From NCBI GenBank assembly GCA_002306075.1, contig DBRW01000027.1, forward strand, positions 1 through 25,876: DNA of 25,876 bases. The letters are read 5' to 3'. Position numbers and translations under genes: made by a program. Shown piece after piece: positions 8,386 to 15,540 of this stretch. Position 1 is the stretch's first letter, and each line of letters starts with the position of its first letter. The stretch is from Synergistaceae bacterium UBA1358. GTDB taxonomy: Bacteria > Synergistota > Synergistia > Synergistales > Synergistaceae. Below the pieces are notes generated by a model. That model was not told the origin of the DNA and ran no database searches. It was given only the letters and a program-made list of their open reading frames with translations.

Positions 8386-9348
8386 CTATATGCTCAATGT
8401 CTCGACAAGCCTTATCATGTCGGGATCCAGATCTCTTTTTGACTCCCAGGCGATCCTGATCTCGGAGGAGACGATGTTGCCGTTGATCCTCCCGACCATC
8501 CTGCCTCTTTCTCCTTTTAACAGCAGCTCCACTGCCGCGGCTCCAAGCCTTGAAGCAAGTACCGTGTCGAAGCATGACGGAGCTCCCCCCCTTTGAAGGT
8601 GGCCGAGGACCACTATCCTGGGGTCATAGTTGCCCTGTCCCCTGAGCTTTTCAGCGAGCTCCGAAGCGGACATCACTCCCTCCGCAAGTACTATGAGGGA
8701 ATGCGTCTTGCCTCTCGCCTTTGCGTAGCTCAGTTTTTTTGATATTGCATCCAGGTCGGGCGCTATCTCAGGAACAAGGACAAATTCAGCGCCGCAGGCT
8801 ACACCGGTCTCCAGTGCGAGAAATCCGGCATTCCGGCCCATGACTTCTACTATGAACATCCTGTCATGGCTGGAGGCCGTGTCCCGAAGCTTGCTGATGC
8901 ACTCAAGCGCTGTATTGCAGGCTGTATCAAAGCCGATCGTGCAGTCGGTGCCTGCCATGTCGTTATCTATCGTAGCCGGTATGCCGACCGTGATCACGCC
9001 TCTTTCATGAAGCTCGTGAGCTCCCCGGAAGGAACCGTCGCCGCCTATGATCACAAGTGCGTCGATATCATTTTCCTTCAGCTTCGACACTCCGGCATTG
9101 ACGCCCTCAGGACGCATGAACTCCGGACATCTCGCGGTCCTGAGGATAGTCCCTCCGTGCAGCAGGATGCCCCCCACCGAACTCCTCGTCATAGGGACAA
9201 GATCTCCCTCAAGAAGACCTTCGTATCCTCTTCTTATGCCTACGACTTCCAGGCCGTTGTAAAGGGCTGTGCGCGTCACCGCCCTGATGGCCGCGTTCAT
9301 TCCGGGAGCATCTCCCCCGCTTGTCAGGACTCCTATCCTCTTCAACAT
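8386..9348 (-). CDS. pfkA: ATP-dependent 6-phosphofructokinase
   Basis: Phosphofructokinase phosphorylates fructose 6-phosphate to fructose 1,6-bisphosphate, the committing step of glycolysis. The 320-residue length fits the short bacterial class. It has the ATP-binding start LTSGGDAPGMNAAIR, GGDGS at 102-106 and the active-site TIDND at 126-130 with catalytic Asp128, plus VEVMGR at 167-172. Gly105 (E. coli Gly104) indicates ATP rather than pyrophosphate use. Position 125, equivalent to E. coli Gly124, is Ala instead of Gly; pyrophosphate enzymes have Lys there. The ATG at 9348 follows GGGGAGGG. comF lies 57 nt upstream and the D-glutamate-cyclase-like gene 10 nt downstream. Confidence 0.95.
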   Translation of the reverse strand: MLKRIGVLTSGGDAPGMNAAIRAVTRTALYNGLEVVGIRRGYEGLLEGDLVPMTRSSVGGILLHGGTILRTARCPEFMRPEGVNAGVSKLKENDIDALVIIGGDGSFRGAHELHERGVITVGIPATIDNDMAGTDCTIGFDTACNTALECISKLRDTASSHDRMFIVEVMGRNAGFLALETGVACGAEFVLVPEIAPDLDAISKKLSYAKARGKTHSLIVLAEGVMSASELAEKLRGQGNYDPRIVVLGHLQRGGAPSCFDTVLASRLGAAAVELLLKGERGRMVGRINGNIVSSEIRIAWESKRDLDPDMIRLVETLSI

Positions 9349-9405
9349 GGCTAAAACCCTCCCCGTTGTACCAAGAGATCAAGGCATCTGAGCTTATCGA
9401 TGTCA

Positions 9406-10119
9406 TCACGCCCGGTCTGCATCGATGCCTTTCCAGGATGCTTCATTTTCCTGCGACGGGACCCTTCTGGACCACACCAGAACAGAAGATACGGTCCCTC
9501 CGGCCCTTTCTACCGCCGAAATGGCTGTACGCATGGTGTTGCCCGTGGTGTATACATCATCGACCAGAACGACCGACAGCCCGTCCAGGCTCTTTGACGC
9601 TTCCATGGCATCAGGCGGCATCATATTTCTTGAATGTCCGGTCTTTCCCGCCTGGGACCCTACGTTTTTTCTCCAGATGAGCGCTCCGTCCTCGGCAGGT
9701 ATGCCCCATACCGAAGAGACGCCCTCTGCAAGGAGCAGTGACTGATTGTATTCCCTTCTGCCTGATATGTGCAGCGGTATCGGTATGAGCATATCGGCCC
9801 GGACCGAATCGAATGTCTCGCCCAGCAGTCTGCCCATCGGTATGCCGAGAGCGCGGACATTTTTATATTTCAGTTCCAGCAGAATATCACGGGATATACC
9901 CTCGTGGAGCGAAAGCGCACAGCAAGGCACCGATCCCGAGCAGCATCCGGCTCCGAACGGAGCGCCGCATTTGGCGCAGAACGGCGGCAGCGGAGATGCC
10001 GCTGACCGCAGACAGCTGTCACAGTGCGAAACTCCCATCCTGCCGCACACGGGACACCTCTGAGGCCAAACAAAGTGAAAAAGTGCGTCTATGCTTCCGC
10101 GGACTGCACTGTTATCCAA
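9406..10119 (-). CDS. comF: ComF-family phosphoribosyltransferase-like protein
   Basis: ComF proteins join an N-terminal zinc-ribbon to a phosphoribosyltransferase fold and are needed for natural DNA uptake in competent bacteria, acting in the cytoplasm with ComFA. Here CPVC, CDSC and CAKC pairs (about residues 22-51 from the chosen start) form the zinc region, and VVLVDDVYTTGNTM is the PRPP-binding loop. The frame is open upstream to 10293, but that part runs over the metK 3' end and the metK terminator, so it is unlikely to be coding. Homologues start about 10-20 residues before the first CPVC; the TTG at 10119 gives a normal 237 residues. No clear ribosome site precedes it, so the start is uncertain (an ATG at 10185 is the other option). 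Confidence 0.88.
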   Translation of the reverse strand: MDNSAVRGSIDALFHFVWPQRCPVCGRMGVSHCDSCLRSAASPLPPFCAKCGAPFGAGCCSGSVPCCALSLHEGISRDILLELKYKNVRALGIPMGRLLGETFDSVRADMLIPIPLHISGRREYNQSLLLAEGVSSVWGIPAEDGALIWRKNVGSQAGKTGHSRNMMPPDAMEASKSLDGLSVVLVDDVYTTGNTMRTAISAVERAGGTVSSVLVWSRRVPSQENEASWKGIDADRA

Positions 10120-10178
10120 AAAAGGACACCGCGGCAAGGCCGGATATATGCCTTTCCGATGATCCTGCGGTGTCCTTT
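10115..10178 (-). terminator. Intrinsic terminator of metK
   Basis: A perfect 12-bp inverted repeat (AAAGGACACCGC at 10121-10132 and its complement at 10167-10178) encloses a 34-nt loop that holds a smaller AAGGC/GCCTT stem. On the minus strand the second arm runs straight into six T residues. It lies 24 nt after the metK stop. The comF start region overlaps its 3' end. Confidence 0.88.
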
Positions 10179-10201
10179 CTGACATGTCAATGTGCAAAAA
10201 A

Positions 10202-11398
10202 CTAGAGGCCGGCTGCTTTTCTGAGCACTTCCGCCCTGTCGGTGCGTTCCCATGTCGGGATGGGGTCAAGGTCCACACGCCCCATGTGACCATAGGCAGC
10301 GATCCTCTTGTAGCAGGGCTTGCGCAGGTCGAGATCCCTGATTATCGCCGCCGGGCGGAAATCGAAGTGCTCTCTTATAAGTTCCGTTATCTTTTCATCC
10401 GAGACGGCGCCTGTCCCAAAAGTTTCTACCATTATGGATACCGGTTTGGCAACCCCTATGGCATAGGCGACCTGGATCTGGCACGCTGAGGCAAGTCCGG
10501 CAGCGACCACATTTTTGGCGACGTATCTGGCCATGTAGGCGCCTGAGCGGTCAACTTTCGTCGGGTCCTTCCCCGAAAAGGCTCCCCCTCCGTGCGGGAC
10601 GGCCCCACCGTACGTGTCTACTATTATCTTTCTGCCCGTAAGCCCGCTGTCGGCCTGCGGTCCGCCCATAACGAAACGCCCCGTCGGGTTGATGAGTATC
10701 CTTGGTCTTTTCTCTATCAGTGATGCCGGGATGACCGGTGCGATGACATGCTTCTCCACGTCTTCCGCTATCTGCTTCTGGTCAACTGCCGGATGGTGCT
10801 GCGTGCTTATTACTATGGTGTCCACACGGACGGGCCTGCCGTCGACATACTCGACCGTTACCTGGGCTTTGCCGTCAGGGCGGAGATACGGTATCGTCCT
10901 GTTCTTCCTTGCCTCTGCCAGCTTCCTTGTCAGCCTGTGGGCCAGAGATATCGGCATGGGCATCAGCTCCTCCGTCTCATCGCACGCATAGCCTACCATA
11001 AGCCCCTGGTCCCCCGCGCCGATCTTGTCTATCTCGTCTTCGGAGAGCTCCCTTGCTTCGAGGGCCCTGTCCACTCCCTGGCTGATATCCGAAGACTGCT
11101 CGTCTATCGCGGTTATCACAGCGCATGTGTCACCGTCGAAGCCGTACTTCGCCCTCGTGTAGCCTACCCCTTTGACCGTATCCCTTGTGATCTTCGGAAT
11201 GTCGACATAGCAGTTGGTCGTTATCTCTCCCGCTATTACGACAAGTCCGGTGCTGACAAGCGTCTCGCATGCGACTCTCCCCATTGGATCCTCTTTCAGG
11301 ATCGCGTCAAGGATAGCGTCTGATATTTGATCCGCGAGTTTGTCAGGGTGTCCTTCCGTCACTGACTCTGACGTGATAAGGTACCTTTCTTTGCTCAT
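10202..11398 (-). CDS. metK: S-adenosylmethionine synthetase
   Basis: MetK makes S-adenosylmethionine from methionine and ATP, the cell's main methyl donor. The 398-residue protein carries the ATP-binding ESVTEGHPDK (11-20), GAGDQG (127-132) and the phosphate-binding GGGAFSGKD loop (270-278), all family hallmarks, and the length is normal. The ATG at 11398 has GGAGGTG about 9 nt upstream. It is transcribed as its own unit: a candidate promoter lies about 60 nt upstream and a strong intrinsic terminator follows. I looked for a SAM riboswitch in the leader and did not recognise one. Confidence 0.98.
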   Translation of the reverse strand: MSKERYLITSESVTEGHPDKLADQISDAILDAILKEDPMGRVACETLVSTGLVVIAGEITTNCYVDIPKITRDTVKGVGYTRAKYGFDGDTCAVITAIDEQSSDISQGVDRALEARELSEDEIDKIGAGDQGLMVGYACDETEELMPMPISLAHRLTRKLAEARKNRTIPYLRPDGKAQVTVEYVDGRPVRVDTIVISTQHHPAVDQKQIAEDVEKHVIAPVIPASLIEKRPRILINPTGRFVMGGPQADSGLTGRKIIVDTYGGAVPHGGGAFSGKDPTKVDRSGAYMARYVAKNVVAAGLASACQIQVAYAIGVAKPVSIMVETFGTGAVSDEKITELIREHFDFRPAAIIRDLDLRKPCYKRIAAYGHMGRVDLDPIPTWERTDRAEVLRKAAGL

Positions 11399-11426
11399 TT
11401 CACAAACACCTCCGTTTATATTTGCA

Positions 11427-11439
11427 GCCGGATACCGGC
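11427..11439 (-). other. Short hairpin in the metK leader
   Basis: GCCGG/CCGGC arms around a 3-nt loop lie between the candidate promoter and the metK ribosome site. No T-run follows, so it is not a terminator; it may simply stabilise the 5' end. Confidence 0.35.
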
Positions 11440-11456
11440 GTGCTTTCTTAGAAATT

Positions 11457-11484
11457 TTTATAGCCTGATGACATCCTCTGACAG
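11457..11484 (-). promoter_or_regulatory. Candidate sigma-70 promoter for metK
   Basis: CTGTCA (11479-11484) and TATAAA (11457-11462) are separated by 16 nt, matching 4 and 5 of 6 consensus bases. The start of transcription would fall about 50 nt before the metK ATG. Confidence 0.5.
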
Positions 11485-11515
11485 TGCCGTGCGGCCTGTG
11501 CCGCGGGAAAGCATC

Positions 11516-11974
11516 TTACGAATACTCGATCGGCCTTCGCTGGAGGATAAGGAGACCGTCTCTGCTCTCAAATCCCAGTTTGCACATAAAATCTATAAGT
11601 TCGCTCGTATAGGTCACTATCACAGGTACCTGCCTTATCGCCGGATGGGTCAGCGCATACCTTAAAAGACCCGAACCAAGTCCCTTGCCCTGATGGTCCG
11701 GGTGGACGAGGATATCCCAGAGCGACCCCCTGAATACGAAGTCTGTCAATATCCGGCAGAAGGCTACCAGTTTGCCGTCATATCTCACGGAAAAACACAT
11801 GCTCGTCCCGTCGAGCATCTTCTGGATCTGCTCAAGCGAACGGCTTCTGCCCCATCTGGTGAACCTGTAAAGGTCCTGGAGCTCTTCCGGCGTTATGGCA
11901 AGTTTGCTGTCATAGTAATAATAACCGGGGCAATAATTGTCATTGGAGCCGATAACTTGTCTCATCGATATCAT
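11516..11974 (-). CDS. GNAT-family N-acetyltransferase
   Basis: GNAT enzymes move an acetyl group from acetyl-CoA to an amine; the substrate here is unknown. From the ATG at 11974 the product is 152 residues. Strand beta-4 and the pyrophosphate-binding motif A are clear: LWDILVHPDHQGKGLGSGLL, with Q-x-x-G-x-G at 95-100. The C-terminal segment SELIDFMCKLGFE is the usual last helix and turn. The frame extends to 12055, but that part overlaps the zinc-ribbon gene far more deeply, and purine-rich AGGAAGAG / AGAGG sites suit 11974 or 11965. The gene still overlaps the zinc-ribbon coding end by about 35 nt, so the two are probably translationally coupled. No terminator follows; metK's promoter lies just downstream. 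Confidence 0.85.
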   Translation of the reverse strand: MISMRQVIGSNDNYCPGYYYYDSKLAITPEELQDLYRFTRWGRSRSLEQIQKMLDGTSMCFSVRYDGKLVAFCRILTDFVFRGSLWDILVHPDHQGKGLGSGLLRYALTHPAIRQVPVIVTYTSELIDFMCKLGFESRDGLLILQRRPIEYS

Positions 11975-12239
11975 CCTCTGTCTCTTCCTGATCAGATCCA
12001 CAGGGGCCGCCGTTTTCGTCACACTGTCCCTGCTTTTCGGTGAGTCGGCCGACAAGAGCCAGCCCTCCGATTATCTTCCGGAGATCCCCGCGTCTCGCGT
12101 CCTTGCTGATGGTCAGTTCCATGACCTGTCCGGCACCGCATTTGGAACAGGTCCAGACTGCGCGGGCGATCCCGTCCGGTCCGGGCGATCCTGCCAGGAC
12201 CTTCACTTCTCCGCATTTTTGACAAGCAACTATCAGCAT
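11940..12239 (-). CDS. Small zinc-ribbon protein with acidic tail
   Basis: The 99-residue product has two CxxC pairs (Cys6/Cys9 and Cys31/Cys34) set in short beta strands, the standard zinc ribbon, then a basic helix (about 45-68) and an acidic tail rich in Asp and Glu with two further cysteines. Such proteins often bind nucleic acid or act as adaptors, but I recognise no named family. The ATG at 12239 has GAGG 8 nt upstream; the frame could be extended to 12326, but that part falls towards the preceding gene's terminator and lacks a ribosome site. The 3' end overlaps the GNAT start. Confidence 0.72.
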   Translation of the reverse strand: MLIVACQKCGEVKVLAGSPGPDGIARAVWTCSKCGAGQVMELTISKDARRGDLRKIIGGLALVGRLTEKQGQCDENGGPCGSDQEETEDDIDETSYRLQ

Positions 12240-12325
12240 TTGGCAAACCTCTTTCCACCGGATCAACGGGCCTGGATATTCCGCTTGTTCACTGCAGCTC
12301 TGAAGAGAAGGGCCTTCCGCAGGCA

Positions 12326-12358
12326 AAATGAAAAAGAAAGCGGTCTTCTTGAAAACCG
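12326..12358 (-). terminator. Intrinsic terminator after the DUF3084 gene
   Basis: Arms CGGTTTTC and GAAGACCG (one G-U pair) at 12341-12358 are followed on the minus strand by a pyrimidine run, CTTTCTTTTTC. It starts 4 nt after the stop codon. Confidence 0.7.
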
Positions 12359-12361
12359 GTC

Positions 12362-13561
12362 TTATTTTAATTCAAATCTTATCTTTACGGGACCTTCAGT
12401 GTAAATGTCCCCGGCGGCATATATCCTGAGCCTTACGTCTGACTTCGCGTCTGTGACATTTTCGACGACCTGCATGAACTCCGCCGTATCGATCGATCCA
12501 ACGTTGCCGCTGAGAGGATCTCTGAGCACACCCTCTCTTGCCGCCTTAAGGTTAATGTCCCTGAGCGCAAGGAAAAGCATCTCTTCGGCCTCTTCCCTCG
12601 ATGATCCCTTGTTTACAGTCTTTTCCGCAAGCAGATCTCCCGAAGCAAAGATGCGTTTTGTGTTGTATATCTCCAGTTCGGCCATGACAGGCTCTCCCTC
12701 TACTGCGTTGGAGAGGGCGGTAAGTCTCAGGAGCCAGCGTCCCGGTGTCTTTGAAAGCACGGATTTTGCACGGTCTATCGAATTTTTATCTACGATCGGC
12801 ATTTTTATAGCTTCCGGCTTTGTCCCGAAACGATACGCAAGGAGGGCGCGGGCTTCCTCAGTCAGTCTATCGACGGCCAGATCGATCTGCTGTGACGTCA
12901 GTTCGGATCCGCTGATGACGCCCTGTGCAAGCCTCTCTCCCGTCAGGGCCGCTATCCTGCCCTCTCTCAGGCGCTGTATGTCTGCTTTGAGGCGTTCGGC
13001 CTCGTCTTTGAGCGATGCCACGGACGACTCGAGTCTTTTCGTCTCCTGTTCAAGCGAGGCCTTCTCTTTGAGGAGGGCCTTCTGCTCTTCTTCCGTCGAC
13101 GCTATTATAGCGGTCATTCTTTCAAGCTCGGCCCTTGCCTCCCTCAGGCTTTTCGTTCCTGCGGCAAGCCTCTGTTCGAGAGAGTTGAGTTCTTCCTGCT
13201 TTTCGATGACATCGCCCTTGCTTTTGAAAAGTTCCACTTCCATGTTCTGGAGGTTGGCCCTGTTCTGCTGCAGTTCGGCCGTCAGGTTGGTGATCTGGTT
13301 CTGGACGTAGTTCATGCTGAAAAGGGCTGTTCTTACAGGTTCCGATGCCACGCTTATAACAAGGAGGGTGAAGAGCGCGATACCGATGCCCGTGATCACG
13401 GAGATTATCCTGGACGTATATTTGGGGCGAAGCTTCAAAAAGGTGACCCTTTTTTTGCCCAGCTTCATCCCAATAATGTCACCGGCCCATGCAACAAGAG
13501 CGCTTACGACTGCCAGCGTTCCAAGTAGGCTCCAGTTTATCTCTCTGAAGAGCTCAAACAA
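12362..13561 (-). CDS. DUF3084-type membrane protein with long coiled coil
   Basis: From the TTG at 13561 the product has 399 residues. Two membrane helices at about 8-30 and 50-75 flank a short basic loop containing GDIIGMKLGKKRVTFLKLRPKYTS, which is the characteristic start of DUF3084 proteins. Residues ~85-200 form a heptad-rich coiled coil, and the C-terminal ~190 residues form a mixed domain ending in beta strands. The function of the family is unknown; the topology suggests the coiled coil and C-terminal domain share one side of the membrane. The frame runs 15 codons further up to GTG 13606, but AGGGGAG at 13570-13576 suits the TTG. It is a single-gene unit with its own promoter and terminator. 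Confidence 0.85.
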   Translation of the reverse strand: MFELFREINWSLLGTLAVVSALVAWAGDIIGMKLGKKRVTFLKLRPKYTSRIISVITGIGIALFTLLVISVASEPVRTALFSMNYVQNQITNLTAELQQNRANLQNMEVELFKSKGDVIEKQEELNSLEQRLAAGTKSLREARAELERMTAIIASTEEEQKALLKEKASLEQETKRLESSVASLKDEAERLKADIQRLREGRIAALTGERLAQGVISGSELTSQQIDLAVDRLTEEARALLAYRFGTKPEAIKMPIVDKNSIDRAKSVLSKTPGRWLLRLTALSNAVEGEPVMAELEIYNTKRIFASGDLLAEKTVNKGSSREEAEEMLFLALRDINLKAAREGVLRDPLSGNVGSIDTAEFMQVVENVTDAKSDVRLRIYAAGDIYTEGPVKIRFELK

Positions 13562-13569
13562 CGGCTTCT

Positions 13570-13576
13570 CTCCCCT
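13570..13576 (-). promoter_or_regulatory. Ribosome binding site deciding the DUF3084 start
   Basis: AGGGGAG lies 8 nt before the TTG at 13561. The upstream GTG at 13606 has only AT-rich sequence before it. Confidence 0.6.
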
Positions 13577-13627
13577 GCTTTGACAGATTCGGAAAAATAT
13601 TTTCACAAAAATAACACGACAACAAAC

Positions 13628-13636
13628 ATTATAACA
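13628..13636 (-). promoter_or_regulatory. Extended -10 promoter of the DUF3084 gene
   Basis: TGTTATAAT fits the extended -10 consensus exactly. A TTGAAA at 13654-13659 is 20 nt upstream, too far to be ideal, so the extended -10 probably carries recognition. An imperfect CAGG...CCTG dyad lies between the two elements and might bind a regulator. Confidence 0.6.
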
Positions 13637-13674
13637 GGATAATTTTACCTGTTTTTCAATAATAATCCATAAAT

Positions 13675-13714
13675 CTCAAAACATAAACTGGTCCGGCTTA
13701 TGCCGGACCAGTTT
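13675..13714 (-). terminator. Intrinsic terminator of lat
   Basis: A perfect 13-bp stem (13685-13697 with 13702-13714) closes a 4-nt loop and is followed on the minus strand by T-rich sequence (TTTATGTTTT). It lies about 35 nt after the lat stop. Confidence 0.9.
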
Positions 13715-13748
13715 CATTAAAAGCAACTCTCCCTGATGGGTTTGTTTT

Positions 13749-15116
13749 TTACTTCCTGAAAACTGCCTTTGCCGCCTTGCGTGAGATCTCGATGCCCTTT
13801 TCGATGTCTTCGACCGGAACATTGAGTGCGGGACGGAAGCGGACCGTGTTGCTGCCGCAGCCGAGGATGAGCATCCTGTTTGCGTGGCATTCCTTGAGGA
13901 ACTTGTCGCGGAGTTCGGGCGAGCAGATATCGTATGCGCACATAAGTCCCTTGCCTCTGACGTTCCTGATGAATTCGGGGAACTCGGCCTGGAGTTCATG
14001 GAGTCCCTTCAGAAGGGCCGGGCCGGCGACGTTGCTCACATAGTCAAGGATATTCTCTTCGCGGTAGATCTCAAGGTACTTCGATGCGCGGACCATGTCC
14101 ACAAGGTTTCCGCCCCATGTCGAGTTGATGCGGCTCGATACCGTGAAACAGTTCTTCTCGACTTCATCGACCCTCGGTCCCGCGACCAGTCCGCAGACCT
14201 GGGCCTTCTTGCCGAACGAGAAGATGTCGGGTTTTACCGGTGCGTGATGCTGCCATGCCCACATCTTGCCCGTGATGCCCATTCCGCACTGGACTTCGTC
14301 AAATATAAGCATTATGTCTGACTCGTCGCAGATCTGACGGAGCTGTTGGAAGAATTCTGTACGGAAGTGGTTGTCGCCGCCTTCGCCCTGGATAGTCTCG
14401 ATGATGACTGCCGCTATTCCGTTGGGATCGTTTGCTATCGCATGCTTGATCTGTTTCAGCGACTGGGCTTCGAGCCACTCTACCTCTCCGATGTGGTCTT
14501 CGAGCGGGAATGTGATCTTGGGGTTGATAATGCGCGGCCAATCTGTGAACTTGGCGAAACGCTGGTGCTTGTTGGGGTCATTGGTGTTGGTGACGGAAAG
14601 CGTGTATCCGCTGCGGCCGTGGAACGCTTCGTTGAAGTGCATGATCTTTGTTCCGACTTTTCCGTCGTACGCCTGTCCGGGGGTTATCTTGCCGGCGGCA
14701 AGAAGCTTGCTGACCTTCCAGTCCATTGCGACCTTGAAGGTATTCTCGACAGCCAGTGTGCCGTAGTCGATAAAGAATGTGTGTTTGTAGCCTTCGGGAA
14801 CAGCCACCTCTCCGAACATCTTTATAAACTCGGCCATTTCCTGTGTATAAATGTCGGAGTTCGCGACCTTGTTGATGGCTGCGCGGAAGATCTTTTCCTT
14901 GAATTCGGGGGTCTCAAGCTTGGGGTGGTTCATCCCAAAGGGCGATGACGCAAAGAAGGTGTAGAAGTCAAGCCAGTTGTCTCCGCTGGCAGCATCATGG
15001 ATATGGCTGCCCCTGGATTTTTCCATGTCGATAACGATATCGAAACCGTCTCTGAGCAAAAGGCTTTCGATAGTCTTAAAAACATCCTTCGGCTCTACTG
15101 AAAATTTTGCTGTCAT
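13749..15116 (-). CDS. lat: L-lysine 6-transaminase
   Basis: This pyridoxal-phosphate enzyme moves the epsilon-amino group of lysine to 2-oxoglutarate, giving aminoadipate semialdehyde and glutamate. The 455-residue product closely follows the actinobacterial Lat proteins I know: SFFASS-like YTFFASSPFGMNHP, HGRSGYTLSVTNT, ETIQGEGGD, the cofactor-contacting IFDEVQCG (Asp273) and SFGKKAQVCG with Lys303 as the likely Schiff-base lysine, then INSTWGGNLVDMVRA. The general class III aminotransferase fold is certain; lysine specificity follows from these Lat-type motifs. A GTG at 15122 is in frame, but AAGGAGGT is correctly spaced only for the ATG at 15116. It is a single-gene unit with its own control region and terminator, suiting inducible amino-acid use. 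Confidence 0.93.
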   Translation of the reverse strand: MTAKFSVEPKDVFKTIESLLLRDGFDIVIDMEKSRGSHIHDAASGDNWLDFYTFFASSPFGMNHPKLETPEFKEKIFRAAINKVANSDIYTQEMAEFIKMFGEVAVPEGYKHTFFIDYGTLAVENTFKVAMDWKVSKLLAAGKITPGQAYDGKVGTKIMHFNEAFHGRSGYTLSVTNTNDPNKHQRFAKFTDWPRIINPKITFPLEDHIGEVEWLEAQSLKQIKHAIANDPNGIAAVIIETIQGEGGDNHFRTEFFQQLRQICDESDIMLIFDEVQCGMGITGKMWAWQHHAPVKPDIFSFGKKAQVCGLVAGPRVDEVEKNCFTVSSRINSTWGGNLVDMVRASKYLEIYREENILDYVSNVAGPALLKGLHELQAEFPEFIRNVRGKGLMCAYDICSPELRDKFLKECHANRMLILGCGSNTVRFRPALNVPVEDIEKGIEISRKAAKAVFRK

Positions 15117-15123
15117 TTGCACT

Positions 15124-15131
15124 ACCTCCTT
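15124..15131 (-). promoter_or_regulatory. Ribosome binding site deciding the lat start
   Basis: AAGGAGGT stands 7 nt before the ATG at 15116 and only 1 nt before the GTG at 15122, so the ATG is the start. Confidence 0.8.
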
Positions 15132-15187
15132 AGATTTTTGTACCCTGTATCATAATTGGTTCATTATTGCTCTTGACCGATGTTATA

Positions 15188-15216
15188 AGTTTAATGTCCC
15201 GAATTGCTTATATCAA
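15188..15216 (-). promoter_or_regulatory. Candidate sigma-70 promoter for lat
   Basis: TTGATA (15211-15216) and TAAACT (15188-15193) are 17 nt apart. This leaves an untranslated leader of about 65 nt before lat. A palindrome sits immediately upstream of the -35 element. Confidence 0.45.
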
Positions 15217-15219
15217 GAC

Positions 15220-15236
15220 TGTATTTCCAGAATACA
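15220..15236. promoter_or_regulatory. 17-bp palindrome upstream of the lat promoter, candidate operator
   Basis: TGTATT and AATACA are perfect inverted arms around a 5-nt centre. The site lies 3 nt upstream of the candidate -35, where an activator would bind. The binding protein is unknown. Confidence 0.45.
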
Positions 15237-15428
15237 ATACACAATTCATTTCAATAGCTACCATATAAACAGGGGGCCGATCGTCCTTTTATCAAAATAA
15301 TCGAAAGGGATTTTAAAAATCATTGAAACTATTTTTGATTTACAATGGATTATTGCGAATATATATTTAATAGCAAATATAAAATAAATTTTGTTCCATT
15401 ATTGACTTTGAACTGATTTGATAATTCT
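15237..15428. other. AT-rich intergenic region upstream of lat
   Basis: No credible gene is seen on either strand. Positions 15301-15420 have 26 G or C in 120 bases, far below the surrounding genes. Only short tracts and weak dyads are visible. It may bend DNA or bind nucleoid proteins upstream of the lat promoter. Confidence 0.5.
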
Positions 15429-15463
15429 AAAAATAACGCCGGATCAGCATTTGGCTCCGGCGT
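15429..15463 (-). terminator. Intrinsic terminator after mreB
   Basis: ACGCCGGA (complement of 15456-15463) and TCCGGCGT (complement of 15436-15443) form an 8-bp stem with a 12-nt loop, followed by TATTTTT on the minus strand. It lies about 78 nt beyond the mreB stop and would end the long ribosomal-ecf-truA-mreB transcript. Confidence 0.82.
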
Positions 15464-15540
15464 ATATTTGGGTCATATTTGTTCATAAAAATAATTGAAT
15501 CACGCTGTTTATTTAGTTTCTTTTGACATCCCCGGCAGGA

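Noticed and set aside
10120..10293. Upstream extension of comF
   Set aside because: It translates the metK 3' end out of frame and the terminator hairpin, and has no family similarity.
11491..11504. GCGGC/GCCGC hairpin after the GNAT gene as a terminator
   Set aside because: There is no T-run on either side in the direction of transcription.
11399..11515. SAM riboswitch upstream of metK
   Set aside because: The leader is short and shows only one small hairpin; no SAM-I or SAM-II type core was recognised.
12405..13310. Long plus-strand open frame of about 301 codons opposite the DUF3084 gene
   Set aside because: It is Ser-rich and low in complexity, lacks a ribosome site, and mirrors a clear gene on the other strand.
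14346..14948. Plus-strand open frame of about 200 codons opposite lat
   Set aside because: It is an antisense shadow of a strongly conserved aminotransferase with no recognisable domain.
15117..15428. Lysine riboswitch upstream of lat
   Set aside because: The leader from the candidate promoter is only about 65 nt and lacks the multi-helix core.
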